This document shows positions 7,647 to 18,336 of a DNA stretch of 64,000 nt, in pieces. This stretch comes from an uncultured Verrucomicrobiota bacterium (GTDB lineage: Bacteria > Verrucomicrobiota > Verrucomicrobiia > Opitutales > Opitutaceae). The stretch covers positions 1 to 64,000 of the forward strand of contig CAIUGM010000001.1 in the NCBI GenBank assembly GCA_903898675.1. The letters run 5' to 3'. A program made the position numbers and the translations under genes. Under the pieces are notes generated by a model. That model had not been told where the DNA came from, did no database searches, and was given only the letters and a program-made list of their open reading frames with translations. Position 1 is the stretch's first letter; every line of letters starts with the position of its first letter.

Positions 7647-8555
7647 ATGTCCCCGTCCGCCCCGCTGCCTGACTTGCGCATCACCCTGCCCCCGGGACTG
7701 ACGGCGGTCGGGCATGCCGCGATGGCGACCGAGTTCGTCCTGCATCTCGGCGGCCATGACCCCGCCTACCTGCGGCAGGCGGCGGTGGAAGCCGGCCGGG
7801 AAATCGACCGGCTGGAAGAGACGCTGAGTTTTTATCGCGAATCGAGCGATGTCACCCGGCTCAACCGGGCCGCCCCCGGCGCGGAAGTTTCCGTGAGCCC
7901 CAATACGCTGGCCTGCCTGGAACTGGCCGCGGAAGCCGCCCGCCTGACCGGCGGGGCCTTCGACGCCTTCACGGGCCGGGCCGCCATCGCGGCGAAACAG
8001 CAGGAAGTTCCCCTGCACCTCAGGCACGCCCCGTCGCCCGGGGAAACCGATGTGCCCGGACCGGTCTTCAGCCTTCATCCCGAGAGCGGCGTGATTCGCA
8101 AGCTCCGGGCCGGGCCGTGGCTCGACCTCGGCGCCCTCGGCAAAGGCTACGCCCTCGACGCGGCGGCCGCGGTCTTGCAGGAGTGGGCGGTGACGGAAGG
8201 TTTTCTTTCCGCCGGCGGCAGCAGCCTGCGCGGACTCGGCGGGAACGGCTGGCAACTGGAGGTCGGCGCTTCGGCCGCGTCGATCCCGCTCCCGGGGGCG
8301 TTTGGCCTTGGGGCGTCGGGCTTTCTCTTTCAACCGGGTCACATCATTGATGCGCGCGCCACCGGTGCCGTGTCAGCGGCCAAGCGTACCGTGGCCCTCG
8401 CACCCAGTGCCGCCCTGGCCGATGCGCTCAGTACGGCGGCAATGTTGCTGACTGCGACCCAACTCGCTGAACTGATCCGCTCGCAACCCGGCCTCGCCCT
8501 GCTCGTCATCGACGCGCAGGGCCGGCGCCAAGGTTACGGCCCGCCCTTTGCATGA
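7647..8555 (+). CDS. apbE: ApbE-like FAD:protein FMN transferase
   Basis: A 302-aa protein starting at ATG 7647; an open frame continues upstream but only inside the previous gene. Motifs follow the ApbE family: IDRLEETLSFYRESSDVTRL (about 53-72), LTGGAFDAFTG, DLGALGKGYALDAAA and FLSAGGSSLRGLG. ApbE attaches FMN covalently to Thr/Ser of target proteins such as NqrB, NqrC or RnfG-type domains. No signal peptide is obvious, so the compartment is uncertain. No flavinylation target is encoded nearby. Its position between two glycosyltransferase-type genes is odd; the tight spacing suggests a shared transcript. Confidence 0.8.
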   Translation: MSPSAPLPDLRITLPPGLTAVGHAAMATEFVLHLGGHDPAYLRQAAVEAGREIDRLEETLSFYRESSDVTRLNRAAPGAEVSVSPNTLACLELAAEAARLTGGAFDAFTGRAAIAAKQQEVPLHLRHAPSPGETDVPGPVFSLHPESGVIRKLRAGPWLDLGALGKGYALDAAAAVLQEWAVTEGFLSAGGSSLRGLGGNGWQLEVGASAASIPLPGAFGLGASGFLFQPGHIIDARATGAVSAAKRTVALAPSAALADALSTAAMLLTATQLAELIRSQPGLALLVIDAQGRRQGYGPPFA

Positions 8556-9268
8556 ACCCGCACCGCACCCTCCTGGTCATCCCGTGCTATCGTGACGGGG
8601 AAAGGCTCGCGGATTTCCTACCCGGGCTCTGCGCCGCGCTTGAGACTGGCCGGGACGAAGTTGACGTGCAGGTCGTGGAGGATGGCTCGCCCCACGCCGA
8701 GCAGCTCGAGCTGGAAGGCGTCATCACCAGCCTGCGGCAACGGCATCCGTTTCTGTTGCCGCTCGTCATCTGCCCGGTCAACCGCGGCAAGGGTCACGCG
8801 ATCCAGACCGGCTGGACGGGCGCGCCGGGCGCAGGCTGGCTCGCGTTCGTCGACGCCGACGGGGCCGTCCCGGCCGCCGAGGTGGTGGCCTTGCTGGCCC
8901 TGGCGCTGCGCTCGCCCGGACCCGCGGTATTCATTGGCGACCGGACCCTCTCCCACGAGAAGACCGTGCAGCGCTTCTGGCATCGCCGGCTCGGCAGCCG
9001 CCTGTTCAACGCGTGGGTGCGACTCTGGCTCCGGCTCGGCCTGACCGACACCCAATGCGGCCTCAAGGTCATCCCGGCTTCGCTGCACGCGCAGGCCCCC
9101 TGGCGCGAGGACGGCTTTGCCTTTGACCTCGAGCTTTTGCTGCGGGCGCGCGCCACCAGCCTGCCCATCTTCACGCAACCCATCGAGTGGCGCGAAAAAC
9201 CCGGCTCCAGCCTGGGGCCGCGCGCCATGCTCGGGCTGTTCCTCGCGGCCTACCGGCTGCGGCGGTAG
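8552..9268 (+). CDS. Family 2 glycosyltransferase
   Basis: A 238-aa GT-A glycosyltransferase. The start ATGA at 8552 overlaps the ApbE stop by 4 bases, indicating translational coupling. It opens with LLVIPCYRDGERLADFLPGL and has VEDGSPH (nucleotide binding), NRGKGHAIQTGW (about 78-89) and the metal-binding FVDADGAVPAAEV (about 98-110). LTDTQCGLKVIP and an acidic FDLELLLRA segment follow. This is the pattern of dolichyl/polyprenyl-phosphate glucosyltransferases such as DPG synthase, but without the C-terminal membrane helices. It likely makes a polyprenyl-phosphate sugar used by the multi-pass protein at 6169. Confidence 0.85.
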   Translation: MNPHRTLLVIPCYRDGERLADFLPGLCAALETGRDEVDVQVVEDGSPHAEQLELEGVITSLRQRHPFLLPLVICPVNRGKGHAIQTGWTGAPGAGWLAFVDADGAVPAAEVVALLALALRSPGPAVFIGDRTLSHEKTVQRFWHRRLGSRLFNAWVRLWLRLGLTDTQCGLKVIPASLHAQAPWREDGFAFDLELLLRARATSLPIFTQPIEWREKPGSSLGPRAMLGLFLAAYRLRR

Positions 9269-9391
9269 CCCGACGCGGTTAGCCCTGCTGCTTGGTCGCT
9301 GCCGCTTAAATTCCCAACCCCACCAACTCACTTCTGGGTTGTTGCCCCGGGCGTTTCACTGCTTACCTGATTCCCCCTCACCTTTCCCCCC

Positions 9392-10897
9392 ATGTCACTT
9401 TTCATCGGCATCGACAGCGGCACCCAAAGCACCAAGGCGGTGGTCCTCGACCTCGCCACGGGCAAAGTCATCGCGGAGGCCCGCGCGCCCCATCAACTCA
9501 TCACCGGGCTGCCCGCCGGCCACATGGAACAGCATCCCCGGGAGTGGACGGCCGCGCTCGACGCGGTGATCCTGGAGGTGGCCGCCAAGATCGACCGCAC
9601 CCAGGTCCGCGGTATCGGCGTCTCGGGCCAGCAGCACGGCTTCGTCCCGCTCGATGCGCAGGGCGAGGTCATCCGTCCCGCCAAGCTCTGGTGCGACACC
9701 AGCACCGTCGCGGAATGCGCGCTGCTGACGAAGAAACTCGGCGGCCCGAAGGCCGTCATCCGCCGGGCCGGCCTGCCGTTCCTGCCCGGTTACACCGCGC
9801 CAAAGATCCTGTGGCTCAAGCGGCACGAACCGGCGAACTACCGCCGCCTCCGCCATGTGCTCCTCCCGCATGACTACCTGAATTTCCATCTCACCGGAAA
9901 TTACTTCATGGAACCCGGCGATGCCTCGGGCACCGCGCTGCTCGACGTGCGCCAGCGGACGTGGTCGGGTGAAACACTCAAGGCCATCGACAAAAATCTC
10001 GCCGACTGGCTGCCGCCGATTTCGAAATCGAGCGACTCCGCCGGCACGTTGCGCCCGGCGCTCGCCAAGAAATACGGTTTCTCCTCCGACGTGATGGTGA
10101 GCGCCGGCGGCGGCGACAACATGATGGGCGCCATCGGCACGGGCAACGTCGCGCCCGGCAACGTCACCGCCAGCTTCGGCACCAGCGGCACGATCTACGC
10201 GTACAGCAACCAGCCGGTGATCGATCCCCGCGGGGAGATCGCCGCCTTCTGTTCCTCGACCGGCGGCTGGCTGCCGCTGCTCTGCACGATGAACCTGACG
10301 TCGGTCACGGAGCTGTTCCGCAACCTCTTCGGCTGGGATCACGCCGCGCTCGAACAGGCCGTGGCGGCCACGCCGGCCGGCGCCGGTGGCCTCAACCTGC
10401 TGCCCTACTTCGATGGCGAACGCACCCCGAACCTCCCGACCGGCACGGGCGTCCTCGCCGGCCTGAACCGGCACACGCTCAACCCCGGCCACCTGGCCCG
10501 GGCCGCCATGGAGGGCGCGACCCTCAATATGAACTACGGCCTGCGCCGGCTCGCCGCGCTCGACGTCAAGCCCCGCGAGATCCGCGTCACCGGCGGCGGC
10601 GCGCGCTCGCCGGTCTGGCGGCAGATCATGGCCGACATTTTTGGGGTGCCGGTGGTCGCGATGGTCGAAGACGAAGGCGCGGCCCTCGGCGGCGCCTTGC
10701 AGGCCGCGTGGTGCACCGCCCTGCAGGAAGGCCGCAAGGTGAAACTCTCCGACCTGACCGCCCGGGTTGTCGCCGTGAACGAAGCCACCCGCGCGACCCC
10801 CGACAAACAGCGCCGGGCGTTTTACCGGGAGCTGCAGGCGAAGCACGACGGACTCAGCCAGACGATGCGGCCGTATTTTGAGGCGGCGGGCAGCTGA
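9392..10897 (+). CDS. xylB: Xylulokinase (FGGY family)
   Basis: A 501-aa sugar kinase that phosphorylates D-xylulose with ATP to give xylulose 5-phosphate. The N-terminal ATPase motif is FIGIDSGTQSTKAVVLDLATG (about 4-24), followed by EQHPREWTAALDAV and GVSGQQHGFVPLD (the sugar-contacting xylulokinase segment). The C-terminal half has VMVSAGGGDNMMGAIGTG with the catalytic Asp, then LPYFDGERTPNLP and a VTGGGARSPVWRQIMADI adenosine loop. Length and motifs fit XylB well. It stands alone: no xylose isomerase or transporter lies beside it. Confidence 0.9.
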   Translation: MSLFIGIDSGTQSTKAVVLDLATGKVIAEARAPHQLITGLPAGHMEQHPREWTAALDAVILEVAAKIDRTQVRGIGVSGQQHGFVPLDAQGEVIRPAKLWCDTSTVAECALLTKKLGGPKAVIRRAGLPFLPGYTAPKILWLKRHEPANYRRLRHVLLPHDYLNFHLTGNYFMEPGDASGTALLDVRQRTWSGETLKAIDKNLADWLPPISKSSDSAGTLRPALAKKYGFSSDVMVSAGGGDNMMGAIGTGNVAPGNVTASFGTSGTIYAYSNQPVIDPRGEIAAFCSSTGGWLPLLCTMNLTSVTELFRNLFGWDHAALEQAVAATPAGAGGLNLLPYFDGERTPNLPTGTGVLAGLNRHTLNPGHLARAAMEGATLNMNYGLRRLAALDVKPREIRVTGGGARSPVWRQIMADIFGVPVVAMVEDEGAALGGALQAAWCTALQEGRKVKLSDLTARVVAVNEATRATPDKQRRAFYRELQAKHDGLSQTMRPYFEAAGS

Positions 10898-10950
10898 GGG
10901 CGGGAAGGCGGCCCGCCGTCCCTCATGCGAAGAAAAGCGGGTCGACCCCG

Positions 10951-11049
10951 CTCTTCGAGCTACGGCGCGGCAGCCTTCGCCAGGCGTATCGATGGCCCGC
11001 CGTTGGATAACGTCTTACCGGCTGGCTTGCCGATCCGTAGCTCGAAGAG
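10951..11049. repeat. ~100-bp palindromic repeat, copy R1
   Basis: Bounded by a perfect 15-bp terminal inverted repeat (CTCTTCGAGCTACGG 10951-10965, reverse complement 11035-11049), which extends imperfectly further inward. The core runs through GTATCGATGGCCCG and AACGTCTTACCGGCTGGC. R2 and R3 downstream share the core. It lies just beyond the 3' end of the GIY-YIG gene. Confidence 0.85.
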
Positions 11050-11095
11050 CGCGACCGCGTCTTTGGTACGAACGAAACAGCAGACTTACGGATGC

Positions 11096-11344
11096 TCACA
11101 ATCGTTTTTTACTGGAAGCCCGACCCGACGCTGATTTCAGATACTTCTCAAACGCCGCGGCCTTGACTCGATCGCGAAACGCCACGGCCGCTTTTATCCG
11201 CCACGCTCGTGCCTTGGAGGTATGGGGGACGCCGCCGGCGTTGTGCTTGGCCAAGCGGGTGGACAGATCATCGGTCAGGCCGACATAGAATCCGCCCTTA
11301 GGTGCCAAGGATTCCAGAATGTAGACATAGACGAAATCGTTCAT
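11096..11344 (-). CDS. GIY-YIG domain protein (UPF0213/YhbQ-like)
   Basis: An 82-aa single-domain protein, start ATG at 11344. VYVYILES (residues 4-11) and GGFYVGLTDDLSTRLAKHN (about 15-33) are the GIY and YIG halves, with the conserved Arg in STRL. ARAWRIKAAVAFRDRVKAAA and EKYLKSASG complete the fold. The expected catalytic Glu position is best matched by the E of FEKYLKS. Such small proteins are presumed structure-specific endonucleases, but the function of this group is poorly known. It is flanked by copies of one palindromic repeat, with tRNA-Val beyond. Longer in-frame upstream sequence is repeat DNA, so the shorter start is chosen. Confidence 0.85.
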   Translation of the reverse strand: MNDFVYVYILESLAPKGGFYVGLTDDLSTRLAKHNAGGVPHTSKARAWRIKAAVAFRDRVKAAAFEKYLKSASGRASSKKRL

Positions 11345-11392
11345 GTGATTCGGCCCGTCGTGTCTGCTCTGGTTTGGCCTGGACTCAGTTGC

Positions 11393-11509
11393 CGAGGCCC
11401 GCCTGCGCCCGTTGGGCTTCGGCGCGGCAGCCTTCGCCAAGGGTATCGATTGTCTAACCTTTGCTATCGTCTTACCGGCTGGCTTGCCGAGCCGTAGCTC
11501 GAAGAGCGA
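11393..11509. repeat. ~100-bp palindromic repeat, copy R2
   Basis: Shares with R3 the leading GAGGCCCGCCT segment and with R1 and R3 the GGCGCGGCAGCCTTCGCCA block, a GTATCGAT core, CGTCTTACCGGCTGGCTTGC and the terminal CCGTAGCTCGAAGAGCG. The middle has diverged (TTGTCTAACCTTTGCTAT) and the left terminal repeat is degenerate. It lies immediately upstream of the GIY-YIG gene start. Confidence 0.85.
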
Positions 11510-11558
11510 AGCGGGCACTGTTTGATTGATAAGCTACAAGAACGGCCCGGTGTTAATC

Positions 11559-11680
11559 CTGAGGCCCGCCTACGTCCTGCGGACTGCGGCGCGGCAGCCT
11601 CCGCCAGGCGTATCGATGGCCCGCCTTTGGATAACGTCTTACCCGCTGGCTTGCCGAGCCGTAGCTCGAAGAGCGAAGGC
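11559..11680. repeat. ~100-bp palindromic repeat, copy R3, abutting tRNA-Val
   Basis: Same core as R1 (GTATCGATGGCCCGCC, ATAACGTCTTACC, GCTGGCTTGCCGAGCC) and ending GTAGCTCGAAGAGCGAAGGC at 11680, exactly one base before the CCA end of the tRNA gene. The repeat therefore touches the tRNA 3' end, a common integration point for mobile DNA. Confidence 0.85.
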
Positions 11681-11757
11681 TGGTGGACTCAACTGGACTC
11701 GAACCAGTGACCCCCTGCGTGTGAAGCAGGTGCTCTAACCAACTGAGCTATGAGTCC
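11681..11757 (-). tRNA. tRNA-Val(CAC)
   Basis: 77 nt on the minus strand including an encoded CCA end. The acceptor stem GGACTCA pairs with TGAGTCC. The D arm carries AGCTCAGTTGGTTAGAGC, the anticodon stem CCTGC/GCAGG holds loop TTCACAC with anticodon CAC, and the T arm is CTGGTTCGAGTCCAG. The anticodon reads GUG, valine. Upstream is the 3' flank of the histidine kinase gene on the same strand. Confidence 0.95.
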
Positions 11758-11832
11758 GAAACAGGAGGGCAGACGGTTACGGGCTGGTTTTGCGAAATCA
11801 ACCCTTCTTTTCCGGGCCGGCCGCCCGGCGCC

Positions 11833-14334
11833 TCAGGCCAGTTCCTGCTCCAACGCCTTCAGCAACTCCGATTCCCCATAGGGTTTGTGGAGGATCGTGT
11901 GCACCCCCAGGGCACTCAGGCTGACGCCATCGGTCTTCCCGTCCCCCTCGTCGGTCAGGCCGGAGGATACAATGACAGGCACAGTGGGGGCCAGCCGCCG
12001 GATTTCCTGGACCAGTTCCAGGCCTCCCAGGCGCGGCATCATCAGATCCGTCACCACCACATCAAACCGGGCCGGATCCCTCTTGAACAATTCAAGGGCT
12101 TCCTGTCCGTCCGCGGCTGTTTCCACGGCAAACCCAAAACGCTCCAACGCGTGCCGGGTGATCATCCGGATGGAATCCTCGTCATCCACCAGCAGCACAT
12201 GCCGGCCGGCTCCGTCGAGCGACCCGGGCAGGGGCGAGCGCGACCCGGCGCTCACCACCGCGTTCCTCACGGCGGGCAGCAGCACCATAAACTCGGTGCC
12301 CGACCCGACCCGGCTGTTCACCTCCACCGCGCCGCTGTGACTGCGCACAATGCCAAACACGGTGGACAGGCCGAGTCCCGTGCCCTTGCTCCGGGGCTTG
12401 GTCGTGAAGAACGGCTCGAAAATATGCTCCAGCACCTCCGGCGTGATCCCGGTCCCGGTGTCCCGCACGGTCAGCGCCACGCAAGGGCCCGGTCGCAGCG
12501 GCGGATTGCGGGCGGCCCGGGCCTCATCGACCGGCACGTTGTGCGCCCCGATGATCAGCCGGCCGCCGTCGGGCATCGCATCGCGGGCATTGATCGCCAG
12601 GTTGAGCAGCACCTGGTGCAGCTGGGTCGCGTCGCCCTCGATCGACTGCAGGCCGTCACTGAGCTCGGTCTCAATGGCGATGTTGCGCGGCAGCGTCTCG
12701 CCCAACATTTGCGTCAATTCCTTCACCAGGTACTTTGGCTGCAAGGCCGTGCGCTCACCGTCGATACCGCGAGCAAAGGTCAGGACCTGGCGGACAATCC
12801 CCGAGCCGCGCAGGCCGGCCGACTCGATGATCTCCAGCATCCGCCGGCCGTCCGCGGTCGGGTATTTCAGCTTGAGCAACTCGAGTGAAAGCAGGATCGG
12901 CGCAAAGATGTTGTTGAGGTCATGGGCGATGCCGCTGGCGAGCATGCCGATGCTTTCCAGGCGCTGCGTGCGGGCGAGCTGCTGCTCCAGTTGCTGCCGG
13001 TCGCTCGTGTCCTGCTTGATCGCGACGAAGTGGATGATCGCGCCGTTGGCGTCACGCACCGGGGCGATCGTCATGTGTTCGTTATACTGCCGGCCGTCCT
13101 TGCGCTGGTTGACCATGTCGCCCGACCAGACCTCGCCCCGCTTGATGGTCTGCCACAGCGAGGTGTAGAACTCCACCGAATGCCGCCCTGATTTCAGCAC
13201 GCGCGGATTCTGGCCGACGGCCTCTTCCGCGGTGTAACCTGTCAGGGCGGTGAAGCCCGGATTGACCCATTCGATGCAGCCCTCGGGGTCGGTCACGACC
13301 CAGCCGACCGGCGCCGCGCGGACCGCCACCTGCATCAGGTGCAGATCCTGCAGGGCATGGTGCTTGCCCGTTTCGTCACTCAGGAGGAACAGGAGGTGCT
13401 GGGTTCCTTCAAAGGCAAACGGCACCAGGCGCGCCTCGACCCAGATCGTCCGGCCGAAACTGGTCGTGATGGAGCCATTGAAGGTTGTTTCCTGCTGCGT
13501 CGCCAGGGCCTGCTCGGCGAGGCCGAGCAATCCGCACTTTTCCCAGGACTCCAGCTCGCGGAAATTCTGCCGCAGCAGCCCGGGCACGTCGGACCCGATG
13601 ATCTGGGCCGCGGCGACATTGACGATCTCGGCCTGGCCGTCCGGTCCGTAAACGACGATGCCCACCGGCGACGAGTGCAGCACCGCGTTGGCAAACGCCA
13701 GGGCATCGGTCAGCCGCGCCTCGCTGCTCTTGCGGAAGGTGATGTCCGTATGGGTCCCGATCATCCGCAGCGGCTTTCCATCGGGCAGATGACTGACAAT
13801 CTGGCCGCGATCGAGAATCCATCTGTAGGCGCCATCCTTGCCCCGCAGCCGGTATTCGCTCCGGTAAGCCGTCGTCTCGCCCGCGAAATGGCGCCGGATT
13901 TCCTCCTGCACCGCCGCCAGGTCGTCGGGATGCACGCGGCTCTCCCACTCGGAGAGCGCCGACCCGATCTCGTCCTCGGCATAACCCAGCATGGCCTTCC
14001 ACTGCTTGGAAAAATAGACCTGGTTGGTCGACGCGTCCCAGTCCCACAACCCGTCGCCGGCCCCCTCCAGCGCAAACTGCCACCGCCGCTGGCTCTCGCG
14101 CAGCGCCTGCTCAACCTTGCGATGCTGCACCACCAGCCGCTTGGTCAGGACATAGAGCAGACCCGCGGTGACGGCGATAAACAGCAGGCCTTTGGCTGAG
14201 TCCATCGCCCACGCCATCACCCCTTCGCCCCCCCACCACGCCACTAGCGCATCGCTCCCCACGATCCAGAGCGACCCAAACCCGACATAGGCGGCGGTGA
14301 ACCGCTGGGGCGAATCTATGCGCGAAATGGCCAT
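11833..14334 (-). CDS. Membrane-anchored hybrid sensor histidine kinase, PAS-rich with receiver
   Basis: An 833-aa kinase; ATG at 14334 is preferred because everything upstream in frame is low-complexity. Two hydrophobic segments lie at about 13-32 and 48-65. A PAS/PAC domain follows (about 85-200, PAC ending IGTHTDITFRKSSE), then a second PAS (about 212-330) and a third (about 340-460, ending FVAIKQDTSDRQQLE). The HisKA phospho-acceptor helix is LASGIAHDLNNIFAPILLSL, followed by HATPase motifs NLAINARDAMPDGG, VRDTGTGI and KGTGLGLSTVFGI. The C-terminal receiver (about 715-833) has DDED, VVVTDLMMPRLGG and HKPYG. The signal sensed is unknown; no separate response regulator is adjacent. Confidence 0.88.
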   Translation of the reverse strand: MAISRIDSPQRFTAAYVGFGSLWIVGSDALVAWWGGEGVMAWAMDSAKGLLFIAVTAGLLYVLTKRLVVQHRKVEQALRESQRRWQFALEGAGDGLWDWDASTNQVYFSKQWKAMLGYAEDEIGSALSEWESRVHPDDLAAVQEEIRRHFAGETTAYRSEYRLRGKDGAYRWILDRGQIVSHLPDGKPLRMIGTHTDITFRKSSEARLTDALAFANAVLHSSPVGIVVYGPDGQAEIVNVAAAQIIGSDVPGLLRQNFRELESWEKCGLLGLAEQALATQQETTFNGSITTSFGRTIWVEARLVPFAFEGTQHLLFLLSDETGKHHALQDLHLMQVAVRAAPVGWVVTDPEGCIEWVNPGFTALTGYTAEEAVGQNPRVLKSGRHSVEFYTSLWQTIKRGEVWSGDMVNQRKDGRQYNEHMTIAPVRDANGAIIHFVAIKQDTSDRQQLEQQLARTQRLESIGMLASGIAHDLNNIFAPILLSLELLKLKYPTADGRRMLEIIESAGLRGSGIVRQVLTFARGIDGERTALQPKYLVKELTQMLGETLPRNIAIETELSDGLQSIEGDATQLHQVLLNLAINARDAMPDGGRLIIGAHNVPVDEARAARNPPLRPGPCVALTVRDTGTGITPEVLEHIFEPFFTTKPRSKGTGLGLSTVFGIVRSHSGAVEVNSRVGSGTEFMVLLPAVRNAVVSAGSRSPLPGSLDGAGRHVLLVDDEDSIRMITRHALERFGFAVETAADGQEALELFKRDPARFDVVVTDLMMPRLGGLELVQEIRRLAPTVPVIVSSGLTDEGDGKTDGVSLSALGVHTILHKPYGESELLKALEQELA

Positions 14335-14464
14335 GATGCTTGGGGTGATAACCGGCCCGACTGTCGCTAGTGTGCCACGATTCACCGCTCCTGACTGCGC
14401 ATATTTTGCGCAAACCGAAGCCAAACCCGGTGGTAAAATCACCCCCAGGTCGGGCCGGACACCC

Positions 14465-15130
14465 TTACTTTCTGGTCCGAACCGCCCGCTGCCGGTCCGG
14501 GAAGAGCGTGGTGCAGATCCCGCAAACCGTGCCGTCACAACCCCGGGCCGTGCAATGTTCCCGCCCGTAGAAAATGATCCGCAGGTGCAGCTGGTTCCAG
14601 CGCTCCGGGGCAAAAAGCTTTTTCAAGTCCCGCTCGGTCTGCCCGACGTTGCGTCCGGCGGTCAGTTTCCAGCGCTGCGCCAGCCGGTGGATATGCGTGT
14701 CGACCGGAAAGGCCGGCTCGCCCCAGACCTGGCTCATCACCACCGAGGCCGTCTTGTGCCCGACGCCGGGCAGCGCCTCGAGTTCCTCGAACGTCCGCGG
14801 GACCGCCCCGGCGTGACGCTCCAGCAGCAACCGCGACAGGCCGCTGATCGCCTTCGCCTTCTGGGGCGACAGGCCGCAGGGCCGGATGATGGCCTGGATT
14901 TCCGCCACCGGGACCTGCGCCATGGCCACCGGGTTGTCCGCGAGGGCCCAGAGCGAGGGTGTGACGAGGTTGACCCTTTTGTCCGTGCATTGCGCGGACA
15001 ACAGCACCGCCACGAGCAGGGTGTAAGCGTCCTTGTGGTCCAACGGGATGGGCGTCTCCCGGTAAAGTTCCTCCAGCTGTTGATCGATGTAGGCCGCCCG
15101 GGAAGCTTTGGTGCGGTAAGAATCGGTCAT
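14465..15130 (-). CDS. nth: Endonuclease III (DNA glycosylase/AP lyase)
   Basis: A 221-aa base-excision repair enzyme that removes oxidised pyrimidines. The helix-hairpin-helix LPGVGHKTASVV (120-131) supplies the catalytic Lys126, and FPVDTHIHRLAQRW (141-154) the catalytic Asp144. LLSAQCTDKRVN (43-54) is the family N-terminal motif. The usual C-terminal [4Fe-4S] loop has Cys spacing X6-X2-X5; here the four Cys are at 193, 198, 203 and 206 (X4-X4-X2), so cluster binding is uncertain. The start ATG at 15130 is chosen because upstream sequence is an intergenic repeat. Confidence 0.9.
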   Translation of the reverse strand: MTDSYRTKASRAAYIDQQLEELYRETPIPLDHKDAYTLLVAVLLSAQCTDKRVNLVTPSLWALADNPVAMAQVPVAEIQAIIRPCGLSPQKAKAISGLSRLLLERHAGAVPRTFEELEALPGVGHKTASVVMSQVWGEPAFPVDTHIHRLAQRWKLTAGRNVGQTERDLKKLFAPERWNQLHLRIIFYGREHCTARGCDGTVCGICTTLFPDRQRAVRTRK

Positions 15131-15134
15131 TGGT

Positions 15135-15201
15135 GTAGGAGCCTGTTTACAGGCGATCAGCACATTGTCCGCCCCGGAATCGCCTGCAAGCAGGCTCCGA
15201 C
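15135..15201. repeat. Palindromic repeat upstream of nth
   Basis: The left arm (15135-15157, GTAGGAGCCTGTTTACAGGC...) and right arm (15179-15201) are inverted copies matching at 20 of 23 positions. Each arm also contains its own small hairpin (GCCTG..CAGGC). Typical REP-like intergenic unit; it separates the divergent nth and gcvP genes. Confidence 0.75.
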
Positions 15202-15357
15202 AAAAACTCAGCCGGCCGGGCCGTAGTCTCGGCGAAGGCCGGTGGTCAAACTCAGTTCTGATAAGCCACCCCGTGCTCCCGGCCAACAAAGCTTAATGGC
15301 TCCCCTTTTGGGCAAATCGCAGTTGCGCCACTTTCCGCGCCGCCTACCGTCCGCGGC

Positions 15358-18240
<2,883 letters not shown>

Positions 18241-18243
<3 letters not shown>

Positions 18244-18336
18244 AAGTTAAAAGCCGTAAGTTGAAAGACGCTGAACCAAGCCACTGGAACCCGCCTTCTT
18301 GTCTTTCAACTCTCAACCTTCAACTTTCAACTTCTC
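18241..18336. repeat. Inverted TTGAAAG / CTTTCAAC repeat
   Basis: The left arm (about 18241-18269, TGAAAGTTAA...GTTGAAAGAC) is the inverse of the right arm (about 18301-18331, GTCTTTCAACTCTCAACC...). The right arm is built from CAAC-TCTCAAC-type units. It begins at the gcvP stop and ends directly against the first codon of the FAH-family gene. Similar units occur in frame in recD2 at 35116-35143. Confidence 0.75.

Noticed and set aside
9392-10897. Xylose utilisation operon
   Set aside because: Only xylB is present; no isomerase, transporter or regulator adjoins it.
10951-11680. CRISPR array
   Set aside because: Three similar units occur, but they are palindromic, about 100 bp long and unevenly spaced, with genes between them and no cas genes.
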